Below are positions 15,121 through 28,500 of a DNA stretch of 64,000 nt, piece after piece. The stretch comes from Apteryx mantelli (Eukaryota > Chordata > Aves > Apterygiformes > Apterygidae). The stretch spans positions 138,626,288 to 138,690,287 of the forward strand of contig NC_089978.1 of assembly GCF_036417845.1 (NCBI RefSeq). The letters run 5' to 3'. The position numbers and the translations under genes are program-made. Under the pieces are notes generated by a model that worked only from the letters and a program-made list of their open reading frames with translations, was not told the DNA's origin and searched no databases. The stretch's first letter is position 1; each line of letters begins with the position of its first letter.

Positions 15121-16701
15121 TCACTGCCCTCCCTGGGGATGCGAGGTTTTTGGTGTGGCATCTGGTAAGTCAATCAGGTCCTGTTGCGGGGCTGAGGGCT
15201 CGGATCTGCCAGGGGCTGAGTCATGCCTTATGGGCAGGGCCCCCCCACTCGCATCAATCCTTCGGCCCAGAGATTGTACCAGAGCCTGAAGGTCAGCCGT
15301 GGGGGTGCTGTGCAGTAACTGCCGCAGCACTCCCACTGCCAGTGCCCTGTGCCAAAGGTCCTCGTCAAATTTTGGTTTGGGGTCAGGCTGAGCCCGTACC
15401 TGGTGGACCCACCATGGAGGTTCAGTCGGTTCTCCGGGCTTAGTTCCAATCCAGCCCATACAGTCTCCGTAATTTATTATTTCTTGCGCAGATTCATTCC
15501 AGGAGGTTACATGAACCTGATCTCGTGGGGGCTGCGCAGCAGCTGCGCCAGTGTTCATCACGTGAGCGGTTTGTATGCGATCCTGAGCATTGGCCACATA
15601 AGTTTTCAGGCTATTGGGGAGACCGCGAATAAGGGGGGTTAACCTTGCCGGATCGATTGGAGCCAGCATGGGAGATCTCCTTAACGCCTCCCTCTCATAC
15701 ATTGCTTGTATGCAGGCTGCCTTCTGCACAGATACAGCGAGGTCTGAGAAGCCTGTAGTCTTAATAACGAGGGGATCCCCTCGCTCCTGCGAGTCTAGGC
15801 CACCGGCCCAATAGGCAGCTTGGGCGGTTAATGAATAATTCTGGTTGCCCAGAGGGGTGGTTAGAAATACTCCGGGGCCCCAGTAGCCCTCTGCCTCTCC
15901 TTCACTCAGCAAGATACGATCTCCCCCCGTGAGGGAGACTCGCCATACATATTCAGTCTTAGATTCTTCCGGCCATCTAGAGTACTTTTCTTGCAGCTTG
16001 GCCAATTCTGCCGGGGACCAAGGGATTGAGCATAGTACAGTAGTATGAATGTTATCCTCTTCCTCAGCTGCAACCTCAGTTTTAATCAGTGGTCATACTG
16101 GCACAGGTTCTGGGGTGGGAGTACAGCAATCGGAGCTTTCCAGAAAATCGTCATTATCGTCATTGTCATACCACATATCCCCATCCCAGGTCTCAAGGTC
16201 AGCGCAGCATACTAGTTTACGAATTTGCTGAGCCGAGACTGTGGATGGCATTTGGTTTAGGAGTAAGTCTAATTTTGCCTGCAGCTGCTTCTCTCGCCTT
16301 CCTGCTGCAGCTAGCAGCATCTTCAGCTCCCTATTTTCTGTCTTTAAATTCTGGGTTTCAACAGTGAGACTGTCTACTTGTGTCCCCAGCTTTTCTCGAT
16401 TCTCTTTTTCAAAGGCTAGTGAGGTTTCCAGCACCTCGTTAGCTGATTTTAAAGCAGCATATTCTGCATCTGCAACTTTTTCGGGTGGAGGGGACTCTTT
16501 ATATTCTTTCTGCGCGCAAGATAAGCAAGCCCCCAATACCGCACAAACAATTCCTTTTCCTTTACCTTTCCTGATCTTTTGCTGGCTTCTACACTGCTCT
16601 ATTTGCTCTACCACTTTATCTTCATCTTTCCAAAATTTATGGGCCCATTCTTTCCCTGCTTGGGATGGTGCACACTTATATTTATGCAGCAGTTTATCCA
16701 T
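15121..16701 (-). pseudogene. ERV gag-type gene (ENS-1/ERNI-like), one in-frame stop
   Basis: The frame starts at ATG 16701, 5 bases after the primer binding site, and runs 526 codons to the stop at 15121, with one TGA at 16093-16095 (codon 203). A C-to-T change in a CGA codon would explain it. Residues 1-60 are basic. About residues 75-150 form a heptad-rich coiled coil. An acidic stretch follows (aspartate/asparagine run) just before the stop. After the stop comes a capsid-like region with tryptophans and a proline/serine-rich tail. A coiled coil followed by a Gag-like half and a length near 500 residues fit the embryonic ENS-1/ERNI proteins of chicken, described as regulators in early embryo cells. 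Family assignment is from recall. Confidence 0.7.
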
Positions 16702-16705
16702 GGCA

Positions 16706-16723
16706 ATCCTGCCGACTACGCCA
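16706..16723 (-). promoter_or_regulatory. Primer binding site, tRNA-Ser type
   Basis: TGGCGTAGTCGGCAGGAT on the minus strand is complementary to the 3' end of vertebrate tRNA-Ser (ending CCTGCCGACTACG plus CCA), 18 of 18 as I recall that tRNA. It lies 6 bases after the LTR end and just before the gag-type ATG, the right place for a minus-strand primer site. Confidence 0.75.
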
Positions 16724-16729
16724 ATTTAC

Positions 16730-16845
16730 TGTCGCATGAAAGGGAGGGACGGAAGGCCCTTCCTTATCTTTATAATTTACGTTTGCCTGCCAGAGCCCTC
16801 CGTTTGAGGACTTTCCCTGGGTCAGTTTCGCAAAGTAAAAAGAAT
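16730..16845 (-). repeat. Truncated 5' LTR of the ERV (U5 and end of R)
   Basis: 116 bp nearly identical to 12059-12175, including the terminal TGTC/GACA edge. Similarity stops sharply at 16845, a few bases short of the AATAAA seen in the other LTR. U3, promoter and polyadenylation signal are therefore absent on this side. Confidence 0.8.
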
Positions 16846-16885
16846 CTTTGTAATTTGCGGTCTTCTGCTAGAGCAGCGTAAAGGG
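16843..16885 (-). repeat. Second, diverged LTR-like piece next to the 5' LTR
   Basis: The sequence aatctttgtaatttgcgg followed by tcttctgctagagcag resembles the segment at 16756-16800 inside the adjacent LTR (tctttataatttacg, tgcctgccagagc). It looks like a short, diverged second copy of the same LTR region lying directly against the truncated LTR. Confidence 0.4.
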
Positions 16886-17394
16886 AGTTTGGCTGCAGAA
16901 GGGAATCAGCCTCAGCAGCTCAGGTCTGAGCAGGTACATGAAAGAAGAGAAGGAAAGAGTGAAAGACGAGATGCAAAAGAGAGCACAGAAAACACCTCTC
17001 TTTAAAAAATCGCAGTCTCATGGCCTTCCTCATCATTTTTTTGATGCTACAGCAGTAGTCAGAGGCCCCTGCTGAGGTCAGGACTCTTCTGTGCTAGGAG
17101 TAAGATTCAGACAGGATAATTTCATCCTCTTTTTCTGTTGAGACCTGCCATTACATGCCCAAGGATAAAGAGCAGATTGAGCTCATAGTTGAAATTGCTG
17201 GATCCCTGGGTATAATTTAAAGGGTGAGTATCCGTCTCCATCTGGAAGCTGTCACACTGGCCTGACACTGTTAAATACTTCCGTGCTTTTGCTAGGAATA
17301 ATGAACAGAGATGTTGATGAAAATACTGGATTCCTAGAACTCACCTCAGCGGGAACAAAGCACATTTCATGGCGAGACAGAAGCGACAGAGGGT

Positions 17395-17645
17395 TTAAAC
17401 AGCCCCAGTCCCGGGCCGAGCGTGCCCTCTGCAGGCGATCCGGAGTCCTACCAGCCGGCTTGGCATGTTAAAGGCCTGGGTCCTCCCCGGTCCTGGGAAC
17501 GGGGGAGCCTGATTTCCCAGGGAGCTGCCTGTTGGACAGAGCCCTCTCCTGTTTCGGCACCCAGCTGGGTGGCTAGGTCCAAAAAAGAGTTTAGCTGCTG
17601 GCGGGAGCTGCTGGCGGGAGCTGCTGGAGAGAGATAAGTACCGCT
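17395..17645. promoter_or_regulatory. Small GC-rich, CpG-bearing patch
   Basis: Around a dozen CpG dinucleotides lie in about 250 bp inside an AT-rich, CpG-poor region. It includes a short tandem repeat of agctgctggcggg at 17593-17630. It could be a small CpG island serving an unseen promoter or enhancer, or part of an unknown repeat. No coding product is recognised. Confidence 0.35.
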
Positions 17646-20600
17646 GGGCCTATTTAAAAATATTGACCTCAATTTGGAATGTCAAGAACTTTTTTTTTCT
17701 TTTTTTTTTCTAAATTTTACTCAAGCTATTTTAATGTCAAAACACTATTTAAATTATTGCTAATAATTTCATTTTGAAGCTTTCAAAATTTTAAAAGCCT
17801 CTTCAGTAAATCATTTGGAAAATATTTGCAGTTACTGTAAGAAAGGTTGCTTGAAAAGGATTTCCCTCCCGACCAACGGAAGGAGAGTGACATTTCAACC
17901 CCATTCCTAGCAGTAAGAGAGAAGTGAAAGAAATGCAAAATACCCACTAAAAGACAGTAACAGTGGTGAGAACACCTTATTTCCAGTGCTTCACCACTGT
18001 ATGACACTTATGTAGCTCTGTCCGACCTGTCAGAGCTGCAGTGCTGAACAGCGCCTAGAAAGAAAATTGCAACTGATTCAGCCCTGATCACAATTAAGTC
18101 ATGATCTATCCATACATCTCTGCAGTGAATTGTGACCCAGGAATTCCCAGCCTTCCTGATGAGGAACTGCATGCCAAAATCTGTATGTGACCAAAAGCAG
18201 CATGATAGCTTTGGAGAGCCAGGGAACAAGGTGCCCTGGGAAGAGTTCAGACGCCAGAGGTTCGGGATATTAACCAGAAGACCATGAGTCAGGAGCGAGA
18301 AATAGAAGAGCAGATCCCTGCGACCCAGAGAACCAGATTGGTGACAGATAGGGCAGACTGATTTAATGTTGCAAGAAGGTCAAAACAGAAATGTTAGCAT
18401 CAAAGAAAGGAAGAGTGCTGCAAAAGCCCAGTGCTCACAAGTAGCACTTATCAGAGGTATCATATGAACTTAACCCTGCTGTCATTATTCCTATTGGAAA
18501 GAAATGAGGTGAAGGCCGTGACCTGCGAAGCAGAGGTCAGATGTTGCAGGCCATCAGACAAAGGAAGTGACAATGGGGACAGGTTCTTCTCTGAGGCATT
18601 ACCAGAGGGTAGCTAATCTCAGTCAGAGGAAAAGGCATGGCCACCAAATCTTCACAGGCTCCCTGAACCTGACACTCAGACATTATCAAGCGAAAAGACA
18701 TTTTTCCAGCTGTCACAAGGGAGACTATGTAGTTAATCAGAGTGCTGATTTGAGACAGAAATTGTCAAGATCAGAAATATAACCTGCATTTGCTGGTTAA
18801 TGGCTTCTGTGTAGGAGCTGGAATCTGAAATGGCCTAGGACTGTTTCTGCCTCATTTGAAATTTTTCCTCCTGACACCTCTGTTGATTTGTGCAAATGAC
18901 TTTGTTTTTTGTTTTCGAGGTAAGCTCAGTCAGTCAGATCAAGACTGGTATGAACTGGCAAAGCTCTGTGATCAACATTGTGTCTGCCCTAGTGACTTGT
19001 TTTGTGTTAGTAGTGGCAGAAATTCTGCTGTCCTTGCATTCAGCTGGGAACGTGTTGACTGCTCTGCTGGAAATTCCTGCAAGCTCTACTGAGGTGAGAT
19101 GCCAGCATATTTACCTATCCGCAGTAGAGACAAGGAACACACAAACAGACATACAGGTAGAGATGAGGTTAGTAGTCACAAAGTGGCATATATTTGAGGC
19201 AGTAGAGCATGGTCCTAAGGGTAGAAACCTAAATGCTTTTTGTGGGGTTCATCACTATTTGAGTTGTGTTGAATCTTGGCTGAGTTGTTTACAGCTTCAG
19301 CATGCTTCAATTTTTCTGTCTGGGAGAGAGGGAATAGAGTCCCCGTTGCTCTGAGAAGCTGCTCCAAAAGTCACATGGAGAATGCAGAGCTGGGATACTG
19401 CTGTGCATGGCCAGAGCTCTGCACGGCAAGGACTGTGATCAGCCTGGAGTCTCTCCCATTAACTTGTTCTGTGGCAACAGTGGGTTTGCTAGGACTGCAG
19501 GCTAAGTACTTTTACTCTCTATCTTTTGGAAACTTCAGTGGCATGATTTGAGTCCCCCAGTTTGGCAGAGCACTTAAAAGAAAATAATGGCAGTTAAAGA
19601 TGCTCATGAAATTCAGTGTATGCTTAAATGCTAAGCCAGTTTATTCACTGCTGCAGCAGTTAGTTCTCCTCAGCATTATGCCCGCAGGCAGTATCACACA
19701 CACATCTGCATGCCTTTTTCCACAGCAAGGAAAAGCTGTGAAGATGTCATACCTTACTGTGATGCTTAGCCGCTTATTGCTGTCACACCTTGAACTGTTA
19801 TGATCTGATTTAAGGTACAATGCCTGCGTGTTTGTATCTACAAGCAATATCATTTTGTGTGTCCACAAGGTGGGACAGCCAGTTCTGAACCCTAGAAGTG
19901 AGAGTGGCAACACAGGCTGTGGGAGGTGTGGGGCTGGGGGTTTAAAACTGTGTTTAAAATAAACCGTCCTGGGCCCCCTGGGGTATATCCTCAGTGATGC
20001 TGCCACATGCTGGTAGATGTCTTCCCAGTCCATTTCCAGGATACCTCAACCACTCCATTAAAAAGCCAGGTTGTGAACAGAGCAGAAAAATAAGCTTTAT
20101 CCATGATTCTGGCTGTAAAACCTCTCATCTTTTGCAATGTTTTGCTGTTGTTGCATCCTGAAAAGTTCTGCCTCATCTTTTCAGTGTTGTTAATGATTCT
20201 ATTTCGAAATGTTCTTACTGTGTTAAGTGTATATCTAACACAGGAAACAAAATACACATTACTTTTAAAGAGCCTTTCTCTTCGTTTTCACAGAATTCAA
20301 CAATCTTGAAATTCCCTTCAAAATTTGGTTCTCTTGAAATTGGGGTGTCTTTCTGGTTTTTTTTTAGAGATCTTACTGTTATCACATGGGATGGAATCTG
20401 CAGGACAGGCAATCCTTTTAAAGTGAATGGACTGTTTTCCCCCAAACTGACAGCTATTTATTGGGAAATAGCTGTGAAGTTACATTATTTTAGAATTGCA
20501 GCAGTAGAACAGAGCTGACTGGAATTCAAAGCTTCAGTGAAAACTTTCAGCATGATTTCAGATTTTGCTGAGTAACAGAGTTAGAGATTTTGACTAAAAA

Positions 20601-21187
20601 GTTTCTGAAAATAGCCAAACTCACCCACTCAGAGAGCTGAATGTGAAACTTCAAATTTTGACGGGGAGAAAAAACGTGATGACATTTTCCTTCCAGTTTT
20701 GGATCCACCCCAACAATAAACTTTGCTTTATATAGGAACCAAATAGACATAATAGGAATTAAACTGTACAAAGATCATAAACAGAAAACACAAGAAAATA
20801 ACACAAGTACTATCAGTCAGACTTATTCAGATATGTACAATGCAGGAAGCTGAATAATAACAGAAAAGAAAATCAGAGAAAGGGGGAAGGTGGAACTTAT
20901 ATATTGTAAAATGAGATTCGAGTAGAGATGGAGGTACAGATATCTGCAAGTTGTCTTGATGCAGCAAGGAGCGCCCTCACCAAGCAGCAGATGGCTTGGA
21001 GTCATGAGCAAGGAAAGGAGGCAAAACTGGGACTCTGAATTCCTCCCACAATTACAGGAATGTGTGTGCAAGGTAACGCCACAGCGTCCAAAATGCTGGT
21101 GTGTGGCACATGGAAGGCATCACAGGGCAAGGAGAAAGGAGGCCTGGTGCCCCTGAGAAGTGTGAGAGCACCTGGGAAGACAGTTCA

Positions 21188-21316
21188 CTCCTTTCACTGA
21201 ACTCATCAATATTCTGAAAAACTCAGTGAATTTAAAAGAAAAAAAAGGTTTTTTTAAAAATAGGCAAGGAACAAGAATGCTTCTGAAATTGCTTAAATTT
21301 TATAAAAGGAGATTTT
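21188..21316 (+). repeat. Direct repeat, copy 1
   Basis: Matches 22451-22576 in the same orientation, with shared phrases such as ctcctttcactga, ctgaaaaactcagtgaatt, ataggcaaggaacaagaatg and tttataaaaggag. It is followed by a run of about 20 T. Function unknown. Confidence 0.75.
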
Positions 21317-22450
21317 TTTTTTTTTTTTTTCTGTATTGTCTTCCCCTTTGTATTTATCTGCTCAAGCAGTTTGCAAGTGGTTCCTGGTGCAGACTGAGTT
21401 TTGCTATCTATTTCTCTGTGCTCCGTGCAGTGGATCTGGGGGCATTGCAGCAGCACAAAACGGTGAGAACAGCAGTAACTGTGAGGTCCTCTCACAGGAC
21501 AGGGAGGAGGGTTTCCAGCCTTCACTGCCCGTGAGCCTCGGCACAAATACAGACACAATCGGGCCTTGGGTTTTTTTACGTTCATATGTCTGGGGAAGGA
21601 TGTCAGTGACTTTTCTCAGCCACTCTGTCGAACTGAAGCTAAAGGTTTGGGCAGATGGGGGAAAGAGAGAGAAACGCGTTGAACTGCCATCAAAAGAAAC
21701 ATGCATAATTCCTAGAAATGCTTTGTGTCAGCTTCAGAGATCCTGCTGGGAACACAGCTTATGCTCTGACCAACACTTTGCCTTTGCAAAAGACAGTAAC
21801 TGATGTCTTTAAGTCTCCAGCAGCAGTCAGTACCTATGTTTCCTTGCACTCTAATGCCTCCGAGTTCAACCAGCTGCAATGTTTTAAATGCAGTAAGTGA
21901 CTGGGCAAGTTCACATGTTGCTTTAATATGACCTTGAGACAAAATGTGGCCTCACCAATGTCACTGAAAGTTTTGCTTCAGTTCTCCACTGCTCTGTGAT
22001 GGCTGCAGCAGGAAGGAAGGCAATACTTACCATTCTGGTAGAAAACACACTGGGAAGCAGAGAAACTAACAAAAAATCCCTCAAAAGCCTGTCCTACAGC
22101 CTTGACTAAGTCTAAAGAATATTCTTTCTCCTCCCACTGTTGTTCCAAGTGTTTAGAGATCTGTTTCCAGAATTTTGCTGTGTTGTAAATTGTTTTGGAC
22201 TTGAGAAAAAAAAAAAAGTTTAAAACTATCCTGCAACAGTTAAACACTGTTATTTCATAGAACTTTAAATGCTGATCAGCATCTAGTGTACACAGAAAGA
22301 AATAAAATTTAAAAATGTATTTTCTTACAATGGTCAAGTCTAATATTTAACTTCAACCAGTGAATATTTCTGTTCAAGCCCTGATATGTTTGTGACATGT
22401 TCCTTGTGGTGTCAATGACACTTTTAATACCAGGTGGGAAAACCTGTCTG

Positions 22451-22576
22451 CTCCTTTCACTGAAATCAGCACTTTTCTGAAAAACTCAGTGAATTAGGAA
22501 AAAAAAGTTGTTTTAAAATAGGCAAGGAACAAGAATGTTTCTGAAATTGTTTATATTTTATAAAAGGAGTTTGGTT
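22451..22576 (+). repeat. Direct repeat, copy 2
   Basis: Second copy of the block at 21188-21316, offset about 1263 bp, with scattered substitutions and small indels. The sequence between and beyond the copies does not match, so this is not simply the visible part of a longer tandem duplication. It may be an uncatalogued interspersed repeat. Confidence 0.75.
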
Positions 22577-25500
22577 TTTTTTCCCTGTTTTTATCCTGGC
22601 ATTGTACATACCAGTGCCATCCCTTTGTTGCTGCTATTGAATCAGATAGTTAGAATAGAAAGCCTAAAATCTTTATCCAATTTCTCTTTGCTGAATTCTT
22701 AAGGTCTTTTCTTGCAATTCTGTTTAATTTTTCATTGACAGAAGTCCTGGCACTGCCTGCTGAAATTTTTGTTGTTGAGAGCAGTAAGGTTAGGATTTCA
22801 GTCCTTGCATCTATAAGCATACCAAATATTCCCAGTTTGACCAGCGTGGCTCATTTTTTTGCCTGTGTCGTAGAATGTGAATAGATTTATATTGCTATAA
22901 TGAGACTCAGAAAAAAATTCAGATTGGTCTCAAATGAGTAATCTGAAACAGTTTCCCATGTGCACCTCAGTTGGGTTGAGATTTGAATTCCCCAGACCTC
23001 AGTAATTCCCTGCAGTTTTGGGTCCTGCTTGGTTTAATGAGGCTGGCTTATTAACCCTCTGGGATCACATCCAGAGATGCTCTTGGGCCAGGGCTGCTGG
23101 TCCTCATTGTTTTCCAACTTGCTGCTGCCCTCATGCTGTCTCCTGAACTAAACACATGGATTCAAAAGTACTTGTGGTGTTTTTCACATCTTTCCTCATT
23201 TACGAAACCTACCTGGCTGTTGTGAGTCTGGCACACAATGGCTGTAAGTAAGGCAGGTGCAGGCTTAGCTTTTGGGATGCAGGCAAGTCCACTGACATCT
23301 GTGCAACCACTTGAGTTTGCAAAGTGGGAGCCTGGTCTAAGCTCTGCACAAATACCTGCTGTGCACGGGCATCAAATGCACCTCATTACAGTTTCTTAAT
23401 GAGTGCCTAGTGTTTAAAGACAGGAACTGCTTCTGAAGCATTACCGAGATGAAGACAAAATCCCAGACAATTAAAAAGTCTTCTATACAGTTTGGTGCTG
23501 AGGCTAAAAAGATTAAGAATAGTGATGGTATTGATTAGGTTTACAGTAGCCACACAAGGATCCATATAAGACTTGAGCCCTATTGTCTAAGTCCTGTATA
23601 AACAGATTTCAATCTGCCCAGGAGGTCACAGAGCTTGAATGGAAAAGACAGACAAAGACTGGGATGGAAAATAGCAGTAAGAAAGATGAAAGCATTTCCT
23701 TAAGCTTGCATAGCAAGCCAGAGTTCTTGCGGTAAACAGATACAGGTTTGGGACACTCTGGCTGAACAAACTCTTTTCCTGTAGACTTCAGACTAGGAAT
23801 TTAAAAAATAAAGAACCGTAGGGATAGGGAGCCACAGCAGCAAAGAAACATTTCTTTTTAAATCATTTGAATCTAAAATATTAACCTTGCAATTGGAAAT
23901 CATTGTACTCATTAGATTCACAAGATTGTAGGGAACATAAAATTAGAAGAATGTGCTAAGTACACTACCATCTATGTTTGTTTAAAACCTTTCACATTTT
24001 CAGGAAAATAACAAATATTTAGTTTAAAAAGTGCATACAAGACTATGTATAATGCATACAGAACTGTAAAAGCTTAGGCTCCCCAAAATTAAAAAATATT
24101 TTTTAATAGTTTGAAAGTGTTGTCCTTAGATATGTTTCTCTCTGTTGTATGGTTTGAAATAAATTAATAGATACTTAAATCCTAATGATAGGTGCCCCAG
24201 AAATTAAACCCTAAATCTCAACACCTGTTATATTTGGAGAACTATTCCCCATTTGAATCCCCATATTTATAAAAGATACAGTGATTTTGTTTTCATGCAG
24301 ATCTAAAGTGAAAATAATCCCCCTTGTGGTTCAAATACAGTTTTTAAAGAGACATAGTGGAAACGCCAAAATGAAGTGAATCCAATGAGGTATCTGTACT
24401 GCGGGTGACATAAACTTTCTACCATAAATGATCAGAGCGTGAGTCTGATTGATGCTCTGCACTGACTTGAACACCAGTGATTGCTAATCCCTGCAGCCTG
24501 TTGCCAATTTGAACTTCAGGAACTTTTAAAATGAGGCATAATAATTGTGTGGTTCAAAATGCATATGAATTTTGCTTCTGGAGCTGAATCTTATTTTTGA
24601 TGCAAGTGTGTACCCAGATTTGGAATTCTGTGCTAAATTTAAACTGTGAAACTGGGCATTCCATATCCAAACTTTGTTTTCTTGCTGATTTTGACAATAT
24701 TTCTAGTGTTGCTCTAGCAAATTTTAAAGCACCAAACAGCTTGCTAACAGTTGACGAAATCCAGCGCTAATAATTTGAAACAGATGACACACCTACCTAC
24801 ATTCAGATTTATGCGCTGTGAATAGTTCTGTTAAAGGGGACAATGGTGGCACGTGCCAGGTATCAAGAAAACACTCTGACATGCAATTTGTGGACTCGCT
24901 TCATCAGTGCACTCTGGGCCCCTGCTCAGTGCCTCCTCCAGCCTTGCCTTCAATGCACTGTGGAGCACATTGTGCTGAAGAATCTGCTGGCCTGAGGCAG
25001 ACAGAGTGGTGATGTCACTGGGCTTTCCATTTCTACTTCCTATGAACATTTGCCTTATTCTTACATCCCAGCTCTTTCTTGACATGTTTTAGACTAGAAG
25101 CATTTTTCTTTTGGGGGGGGAGGGACAGAAAAGGAATAATTTCTTTTTGATTTCAGACAGGATCTGGCAAGCGAGTTCTTGCTGCTAGTCAAAAAAAGCC
25201 TTAAAAAAATTAACACAGAATCTGTGTTTAGCAAAGTGATTTGCATAAGCTGTACACTTGGTTCTTAGAGCTGGAACAGTTCTAACCTATGACAAATTCC
25301 TCTGTCTGGGCTGTCTTCCAAAACCATTTTCATCTACCCTGGCAAGAGAACTAAAGTCTGCGTTCTGCACTAATTAATGGCCTTCAGGAGAAGGGCCCCA
25401 GCAGAAACGCTGACACGCTTTGTATATGCTTTATTTGTGAAAGGGGACACTGAGTCCATTTGATGGCACCTCCTGCTCCATCCTGCCATGCAAAATTTTA

Positions 25501-28500
25501 AGTAGGGAAACAAAATGGGTATAGTTATGTCTTACTAAGGGTCTGAGTTACTAAAACACTGCAATCTTTCCCATTAACAAAGTGCTATATTGGGAATGTA
25601 TCATCTTTGAGTAACATAAATAAGCAGCAAAAAGACTAAAGCTATGGCAGGTCCTCAGTGAATGTGAAGTGACATTCACAACTTTAACAATGCAGTATGC
25701 CTTAATGTGGCTGAGAATCTATCTCACTAAATGTTTTTCTTTTGGAAGCAGCAGAATATAGACCCAATGTCTCTTTTACAAACTGGAAACTGCTGAGAAG
25801 TGAAGAATAGCTGTCCTGATAACTCTGTGGATTTCTTCCAGCAGGTCTACCTAGGCCCATGAAAAAGCTTTCTGTGCTAGATACATAAATGGATTCATAG
25901 CTTTTAGGCATTCAAAGCATCCAATGAAATTCAGAGTCCTTGATCAAGTGGGGTGCCAGAAAACAATACATGTGGAGAGTTGGGCATCTCAAAGCATGGC
26001 ATCCCAAAAAAAAACAAATGAGGAGACATCTTGATAGTCACTAGTAAATGGGAGATGGCATAATTTAGGATCTGACAGGGAAGTATCCATCACTGTTTAG
26101 GATTAACACCTGTGAACCCTCTTCTGGAACTTATTGTTTGAACCAAGACTGCTCGTTTACAAAATACAGCCTTATGCATGAGGAACAGCCTGTGCCAGGT
26201 TCAGATGCAGTTCCCCCTCTGCCTGCTGTAGACCAAGGGATTGAGCTATCTTTTCCATCTTTTAGCAGAACATCCCATCACTGAGCTATTTGTGGGAAGG
26301 AGGCTGTCTTGGCTGTCTCAAATAAGCCTTTCGGAACTGGTCACCTGAGTATTCACCATCTACTTTAGAAATGGGAATACACAACTACTTGGGCTGAAGA
26401 GGGATTTGAGCCTGGATCTTGATCATTTCATGAAAGTGCCCAGCACTGAGGTACGGAAAGAAACTTCTTTTCGGGCTTCTGTGTATGTAGTCTCACCTAG
26501 GAGGTGTGCTCTGAAAACATAGATTAGACTCAACCCTACAGCTGAACTAGAGGGAGAGCTCCTGTAGAGGCTAACAGAGCTTAACTAGGTTTTGGTACAT
26601 TCACCCTGGTCAGGGTATGGAGTGATGTACGTTTTTCCAGCAGCAAATGTTCAGGTTTTTAGTGAATTGTGTGGGGAAAAAGGGGCATTTAGGCATTTGT
26701 ATGGTGTTTGAAGAATGTAAGGAATCCTATTCTAGCTTTTCTCCTTGCTCTTTTGCCTTGAGTGCGGAAAGGAAAAAAAATAGAAGAACAGGAGGATTTC
26801 TCTTTCAGACATTCCTGCAGCATTTCTCTCCTCAAACTTTGCCCTACTTACCTGCTGCAGCCTTCAGTAAACCACGGCATTGTGGAGCAGAACTGCACTG
26901 ATACTGTAGCCACTGAGACAGATCCAAGATTTTTTGCTAGCAAAGAAAGTAGAAAACATAACCAACATTCTCTGTAAGAAATCCTCATTGCTGCCTTAGG
27001 AGGAGAAATTTCGAGTCAATTTTCTATTAACATTAAATGCGAAGTTTCCACAAGCACAAACGGGCCAATATTTTTCCTTCTTCTTGAGTACAGAGGACCA
27101 TTCAGTCTTGTTTTTTTTCCCTAAAAGTATTGACTGTATTAAATACTAGGCATGTGCTTTCAAAAGAAAAGCACCATGAATACTTACATGTCCCTGTATT
27201 ATGAGCCACGTGCTCCATCACTGGGAGACAAACAGTCCACTGAAATGCGGCTGGCCTGGATGTTCTATATACCAAGCAGATGCAAGCAGAATGCCATAGG
27301 GAAATAAGAAACACATTGTATGTGATTTAAAAGGCTTACAGCTATGGAATATCCTTCTGAAAGCCTAATGAATATCTCCAACACATACGCAATCGAAATA
27401 CACCGTGCACCAGAATATAAAACCACGGAAGTGGAGATAATCTCTAAAGAGACCCACAGAGTAAATCTACTGACAAGCAGCATCTATAATCATACAGTGG
27501 CAGCATTTGGCTTGTCAAAATGTCTCCAATCTCAGGATTTTCTGTGGAGAAGAAACAGTCTTATAGCGATTCTTCCTTAATTTTATGCCTTCTGTTTGCC
27601 ACTCAAATAAGCTTCTGCTCTGGGTTTGGGAGTTTTCTTTGTTTTTGTTTTTATTTTTTTTTAAATGCTAATACAGTCCAGACTGACTTTGACAAAATTA
27701 CTGATTATAAATTTAACATCCTTGTCTCAGAGCTGAAAAAGGATCATTTAAAAAGGCACACAGTTCAAGTGACTACAAATACAGGCTTTGATTTGGTGAA
27801 TGTTGAAGCAATTTGTCTTTCTGAGCATACCTTACATTTAGATCCAGTAAGGAGAATATTTAGGAAAAAGGAGGGGAGAGAGAGGAGAAAACCTCTCAGG
27901 ACTGGTCTTGTAAAGATGTTTCTCTGCGTAGAGCTCCCTAGTTATTCCAGAGTATGAACTCTTGGAAATAGCCCCTGCAGAGGTCCCACCAAAAGCTGAG
28001 GCAGTTAAGGTGGCAAATGCAAGGGGGAAGAGGTGAAGAATATAATTTTATCCCTTGTTCTCAAAGTGAAACACAATTTTGAATTCATTCATCTACAAAT
28101 GAGTTAGTTTCTGTTGCTGTAGTAGGTGGAGGGAGGCCTGGAGTTATGGCTATATTGAGAGGTAGGGAGCAGGGTTAAGCAGGCCAAGCTCAGGGACTTT
28201 CTATCCACACTGCTGGTTGTAGCAAGAACTCAAAGTATCTACTCCGTGGTTAAGCAAGCTGAACTCAAGATATGTGAACAGTAAGGGTTGTATTGTTTCA
28301 TTTTACCTATGCCTCATCTGCCTTATGTAAAGGAGCTAGAACCTATCTTAATGAGCAAAAAGCATTCAGGCTCTCCTCCAGAGAGTGCTAAAAGCTTTTG
28401 AGGTTGCTTGAAAAGTGGTGGACAAGTTTAGGCCTGAGAACAGGCTCAGCCCTGCACATACAGTGCACCAAGTATATCAAGGTATTGGAGCAAAAGCGGA

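Noticed and set aside
14946-15443. 165-codon plus-strand frame inside the ERV
   Set aside because: Antisense shadow of the gag-type frame and the RT remnant.
16706-16723. tRNA-Ser gene
   Set aside because: Only the 18-base 3' end complement is present; there is no cloverleaf around it. It is the ERV primer site.
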